Source of the DNA: Clostridia bacterium
GTDB taxonomy: Bacteria > Bacillota > DAOUPZ01
Direction of reading: 5' to 3'
NCBI GenBank assembly: GCA_030625885.1
Contig: DAOUPZ010000003.1
Coordinates: forward strand, 1 to 64,000
Length of the DNA stretch: 64,000 nucleotides
Numbering within the stretch: position 1 is the stretch's first letter; each line of letters starts with the position of its first letter. The position numbers and the translations under genes are program-made. The notes under the pieces were generated by a model. The model did no database searches. It worked only from the letters and a program-made list of their open reading frames with translations, and had not been told where the DNA came from. Positions 61,058 to 64,000 of this stretch are shown here, in pieces.

Positions 61058-62247
61058 TATTTTAACTTTCCACTTGCATCCTTAAATCGTTCTAAAGAAA
61101 ATGGCTGTATATTAAATGAAAGTTTCTTTCCACAAATCAGTTCAGCAATCAGCTTTCCTGTAATAGGTGCTAGTATAATACCATCACCTTCATGTCCAAC
61201 AGCCAGGAGCATTCCTTTGAGTGTTTTAATATGACCTATAATGGGTAAGCCGTCAATCGTTGCTGGTCGTAATCCACTAAAACTGCGGATCATTTTAACT
61301 TCCTTCAATTTAGGAAATAATTGGCAAGCATGTTGAGCAATAGCTGTCATACCTTCATAGGTTGTTCGTGTATCAAAGTTTACATACTCTCTTGTACTTC
61401 CTATCAATAAATTGCCCTCAATCGTTTGTTCCAAAGATAATCCTCTTCCCAAAGATACGATTGGATCGTTTATATCCTTTTTATCACATAAATGATGTTT
61501 TGCTTTTAAATAACAACCACATATGATGCTGTTATTAATAAACGGAGGAATGGATTCGGTTACTAATACTTGCCCACGTTTGGGAAGGACAGGAATATCA
61601 ATTTCAGTCATTTTTCCTATTTCATTAGCATAAACGCCCGTTGCATTAACGATATACTTTGCATAAATCTCTTGGCAAGCAGTACGTACACCTAAAACCT
61701 GCCCTTTCTTATATAATATCTCTTTTACAGGTTCATGTAAAAGAATATCAGCACCCTGTTGACGTGATTTTTGATACAATCCTAAAGTTAACATAATAGG
61801 ATTTATATGACCATTCTCTTGTGTATGACAACTCCCATAAATATCTGAGGTCAAAAAAGGCTCTGTGTTTCTCGTTTGTTTATCGTCCATTAACTTTACG
61901 TTTAATCCTGCTTCTTGTTGTTGTTTAATATTCTTCTGGGATAAATCCCATTGCTCTTTAGTTTCTAGAAGCATTAAGCATCCATTTTTACGATATCCTA
62001 CATTGACATCTAAATCTTTTATTAATGATGGGAATAACTTTAAACTTTCTCGTGCTAATTGAAAATGGTGACCAGGGCTTTTAGAAAGGAGCATTAAATT
62101 TCCATCACACGCACCAGAAGTGCCACTCGCGATATCTTCTTTTTCGATAAGTGTTACCTTTACGCCTTCTTTTACTAAATAATAGGCTATAGATGTTCCG
62201 ATCACACCACCACCAATAATAATGACATCAACGTATTGACGCTTCAT
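61057..62247 (-). CDS. FAD-dependent amine/amino-acid oxidoreductase (DadA/HcnC/glycine-oxidase-like)
   Basis: 396 residues. DAO-type flavoprotein: FAD Rossmann motif IIIGGGVIGTSIAYYL at 10-24, GTSGACDGNL, and a C-terminal GLRPATIDGLPIIGHI with VGHEGDGIILAP that binds flavin. It is the likely substrate-oxidising subunit of a three- to four-component dehydrogenase with the next genes. Relatives oxidise proline, hydroxyproline, glycine or sarcosine; substrate cannot be told. GGAGGAGAAG precedes the ATG, which lies 20 bases inside the preceding gene. Confidence 0.87.
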   Translation of the reverse strand: MKRQYVDVIIIGGGVIGTSIAYYLVKEGVKVTLIEKEDIASGTSGACDGNLMLLSKSPGHHFQLARESLKLFPSLIKDLDVNVGYRKNGCLMLLETKEQWDLSQKNIKQQQEAGLNVKLMDDKQTRNTEPFLTSDIYGSCHTQENGHINPIMLTLGLYQKSRQQGADILLHEPVKEILYKKGQVLGVRTACQEIYAKYIVNATGVYANEIGKMTEIDIPVLPKRGQVLVTESIPPFINNSIICGCYLKAKHHLCDKKDINDPIVSLGRGLSLEQTIEGNLLIGSTREYVNFDTRTTYEGMTAIAQHACQLFPKLKEVKMIRSFSGLRPATIDGLPIIGHIKTLKGMLLAVGHEGDGIILAPITGKLIAELICGKKLSFNIQPFSLERFKDASGKLK

Positions 62248-62518
62248 CCTCTTCTCCTCCTATTTTTCCTAAAAGAGTAGGTTCAGTGGGGGGACGGAAA
62301 TGTCCTGGTGTGACATCACAAGGTTTTTTACCTGTTTCTTCAATGATTAAACGTCGAATTAAATGTTCACATGTCCTCCCCTGACACAACCCCATTCCCC
62401 CTCGTGTACGTCGTTTTACTTCATCAATGGTTTGTGCACCTTCTCTAATCGCTTGTATGATTTCTCCTTTAGTAATTTCTTCGCAACGGCAAATGATGAT
62501 TTCATGATCATGATCCAT
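62228..62518 (-). CDS. (2Fe-2S)-binding BFD-like protein
   Basis: 96 residues. IICRCEEITKGEI gives C-x-C and GLCQGRTCEHLI gives C-x4-C, the four ligands of the BFD-like [2Fe-2S] fold found in HcnA/B-type and opine/hydroxyproline dehydrogenase complexes. Probably relays electrons between the two flavoproteins of the cluster. Overlaps the genes on both sides by 10-20 bases, so translation is coupled. Confidence 0.87.
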   Translation of the reverse strand: MDHDHEIIICRCEEITKGEIIQAIREGAQTIDEVKRRTRGGMGLCQGRTCEHLIRRLIIEETGKKPCDVTPGHFRPPTEPTLLGKIGGEEDEASIR

Positions 62519-63023
62519 TTTCTTTCCTCCTTGCTATTCCTCTCACTTCTTCAGCATATTCTTTGGGTATCAGGAGAGAAATGATAGGTGTATGATGATA
62601 AGATGGTTTTATATCCACTCTTTTTACCTTCCCTTTGGTAATAATAACCCCTTCGCGATTAACTGCATCAACGACTTGATTCTCAAGCGGCAGAGGTAAT
62701 AACTCATAGGGAAATTGGATTAACGCTTCCGTTTCTGAATAATTTAAGTTAACAATAAAAATTGCCAGCCCGGGACATGCTGCGATACATTTCCCACACC
62801 CTATACACTTTTTTTCATTTAAGATCGGTCGACGGGATAAATCTTCTCCTATGACAATCGCCCTTGTTGGGCAAGACGCTTCACAAGGATTACATGGAAT
62901 GTTTTGCATACATTCAATTACAGCTACAGGTCCTTTTTCCATTCTGTTCCTAGTGGGATATCCAGGAAGCATTTGAAGTTCTTCTAGTGTTGGTGCACCC
63001 GTTTTTAGATATCCTTTATCCAT
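62508..63023 (-). CDS. 4Fe-4S dicluster ferredoxin-like protein
   Basis: 171 residues. Two cluster motifs: IPCNPCEASCPTRAI with an upstream Cys in IECMQN, and CIGCGKCIAACPG. The N-terminal MLPGYPTRNRMEKGPVAVI and C-terminal region around VKRVDIKPSYHHTPIISL are typical of ferredoxin subunits in anaerobic amino-acid dehydrogenase clusters. It may pass electrons to ferredoxin-linked acceptors, replacing oxygen-linked oxidase chemistry. AAGGGGG lies before the ATG. Confidence 0.83.
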   Translation of the reverse strand: MDKGYLKTGAPTLEELQMLPGYPTRNRMEKGPVAVIECMQNIPCNPCEASCPTRAIVIGEDLSRRPILNEKKCIGCGKCIAACPGLAIFIVNLNYSETEALIQFPYELLPLPLENQVVDAVNREGVIITKGKVKRVDIKPSYHHTPIISLLIPKEYAEEVRGIARRKENGS

Positions 63024-63050
63024 ATCCTTTCCCCCTTCAGCAGATGGTTG

Positions 63051-64000
63051 CTATCTTCTTAAATTTTTTAAGTCATTTTCAATATTGCTTCTTTGTTTTT
63101 CTAAAAATGCATGATTATAATAGCCTAAACTTGTGGCAGCTGCTAACCCGGCGAGTTTTCCTTCTTCCATTGCAATAGTGGCTTCCCCAATACCAGCCAC
63201 ATCGCCAGCAACATAAATATTTTTGATGTTGGTTTCCATATACGGATTATGCCATGGTATATGTGATCCTAAAGCCGGTTTGTAATCAAAATGACAACCA
63301 CACATCCATGCTAATTCTGCTAAAGGGTTTAAGCCTATCGCCAAACAAATGGTATCCACATAAAACTCTTTGAGTGAATTTAAAATGATCTTTTGATTTT
63401 GATCAATCTTTCCTATCACTGCTTTTTCAACTTTTTTATTCCCTTTGGCTTCTAAAATCGTATGTTGAGTATAAATAGGTATGCCCAATCGTCTTATTTT
63501 GGCGCTATGTACACCATAGCCTTTTATCTCAGAAGCAAGCTCAACGATTCCAACAACATTGACACCTGCTTGTAATAACTGATAGGTTACAATAAGTCCC
63601 ACATTTCCGGAACCAACCATTAAAACCTCTTTACCTGGCTGAACACCTTGAATATTACATAAAGTTTGAGCCGCACCTGCTCCCATTACCCCTGGTAAAG
63701 TAGAACCTGGAAAAGCCAGGCTTTTCTCTATTGCGCCAGTTGCTAAAATGATTTTTTGTGCTTGAATTATTTCTGTTCCATGTGGAGTTACCATCATGAT
63801 CTTACCTTCAGGGAAAATACCTCCGACATAACTTTGTAAGTGGATCTCAACAGCTAACTTATTACAGGACTCCAGAAGTTTCCTACCAATTAGAAAACCT
63901 CGCTCTCCTGCAAAATGTTTACTAGAGCCAAAAAATTTATGGATTTGTTTGAACAACTGTCCGCCTGCTTCAAGATTTCGATCAATAAGACACACTTTAG
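63051..64000 (-). CDS. FAD/NAD-dependent oxidoreductase subunit, HcnB/sarcosine-oxidase-alpha-like (5' end outside window)
   Basis: About 316 codons visible, open to the right edge, so the true N-terminus with the first dinucleotide motif is missing. Visible are LIDRNLEAGGQLFKQIHKFF, a second nucleotide-binding motif VLMVGSGNVGLIVTYQLL and a C-terminal NIYVAGDVAGIGEATIAMEE. It fits the large flavin subunit that partners BFD-like and DAO-type proteins. The cluster order is large subunit, ferredoxin, 2Fe-2S protein, DAO subunit. Confidence 0.85.
   Translation of the reverse strand, partial: KVCLIDRNLEAGGQLFKQIHKFFGSSKHFAGERGFLIGRKLLESCNKLAVEIHLQSYVGGIFPEGKIMMVTPHGTEIIQAQKIILATGAIEKSLAFPGSTLPGVMGAGAAQTLCNIQGVQPGKEVLMVGSGNVGLIVTYQLLQAGVNVVGIVELASEIKGYGVHSAKIRRLGIPIYTQHTILEAKGNKKVEKAVIGKIDQNQKIILNSLKEFYVDTICLAIGLNPLAELAWMCGCHFDYKPALGSHIPWHNPYMETNIKNIYVAGDVAGIGEATIAMEEGKLAGLAAATSLGYYNHAFLEKQRSNIENDLKNLRR

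Overview
The window reads as a stretch of chromosome from a low-GC, anaerobic, probably spore-forming member of the Clostridia (Bacillota), most like the Peptococcaceae/Desulfitobacteriales side of the class. This is inferred from gene content: a selenoprotein-type glycine reductase operon with grdX, selenocysteine tRNA and SelB, a putative sporulation protein YtxC, a split two-gene transketolase, CsaB-type cell-wall polymer genes, the DXP isoprenoid route, and frequent TTG/GTG starts behind strong AGGAGG ribosome binding sites. Almost all genes lie on the + strand; only the two ends are on the - strand. No phage, insertion sequence or CRISPR array is visible.

Layout. 1-2659 (-): grdX, grdE and the start of grdB (glycine reductase component B). 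3067-14277 (+): tRNA modification and mismatch repair genes (miaB, a YlbF-family gene, mutS, mutL, an RsmJ-like methyltransferase, miaA), then a methionine gamma-lyase family gene, ndk and surE. 14457-17403: a TIGR04086 membrane protein, a promoter-structured RNA-terminator unit of unknown identity, two small unknown genes, prfB with a programmed +1 frameshift, and a small exported protein. 17494-26801: a surface-polymer block (murJ, acyltransferase, two glycosyltransferases, DUF4330, O-antigen-ligase-like protein, csaB, WecG/TagA transferase, YitT). 26861-28672: split transketolase. 28942-29716: two adjacent RiPP precursor genes of the nitrile-hydratase-like-leader (NHLP) type without any visible maturation enzyme. 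29934-34066: ftsE, ftsX, an M23 murein hydrolase and a double P-loop ATPase. 34218-40991: uvrB, uvrA, uvrC. 41146-50080: uppS, cdsA, dxr, rseP, ispG, proS, accD, accA. 50401-52638: a MoaD/ThiS-like carrier with a ThiF-like activating enzyme, then a PHP-domain phosphoesterase. 52704-57231: seven tRNA genes (Asp, Phe, Gly; Cys, Leu, Val; Sec) around cls, a DUF6873 gene and ytxC. 57432-59813: selB and trxA. 59972-64000 (-): a Xer-type tyrosine recombinase and a four-gene flavin/iron-sulfur amine or amino-acid dehydrogenase cluster cut by the right edge.

How it fits together. The glycine reductase genes at the left edge need selenocysteine insertion (tRNA-Sec and SelB at 57-59 kb) and thioredoxin as electron donor (trxA directly after selB), so the two distant parts are functionally linked. 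The middle is largely housekeeping: repair, cell division and peptidoglycan turnover, isoprenoid and lipid synthesis, and a pyruvylated secondary wall polymer that probably anchors S-layer-type proteins.

The least explained items are the structured RNA near 14.9-15.1 kb, the orphan NHLP precursor pair with conserved leaders and divergent cysteine-free cores, a possible folded RNA at 51.56-51.67 kb, two perfect DnaA boxes plus a palindrome upstream of the recombinase, and a family of short intergenic repeats that recurs next to 3' ends of genes.
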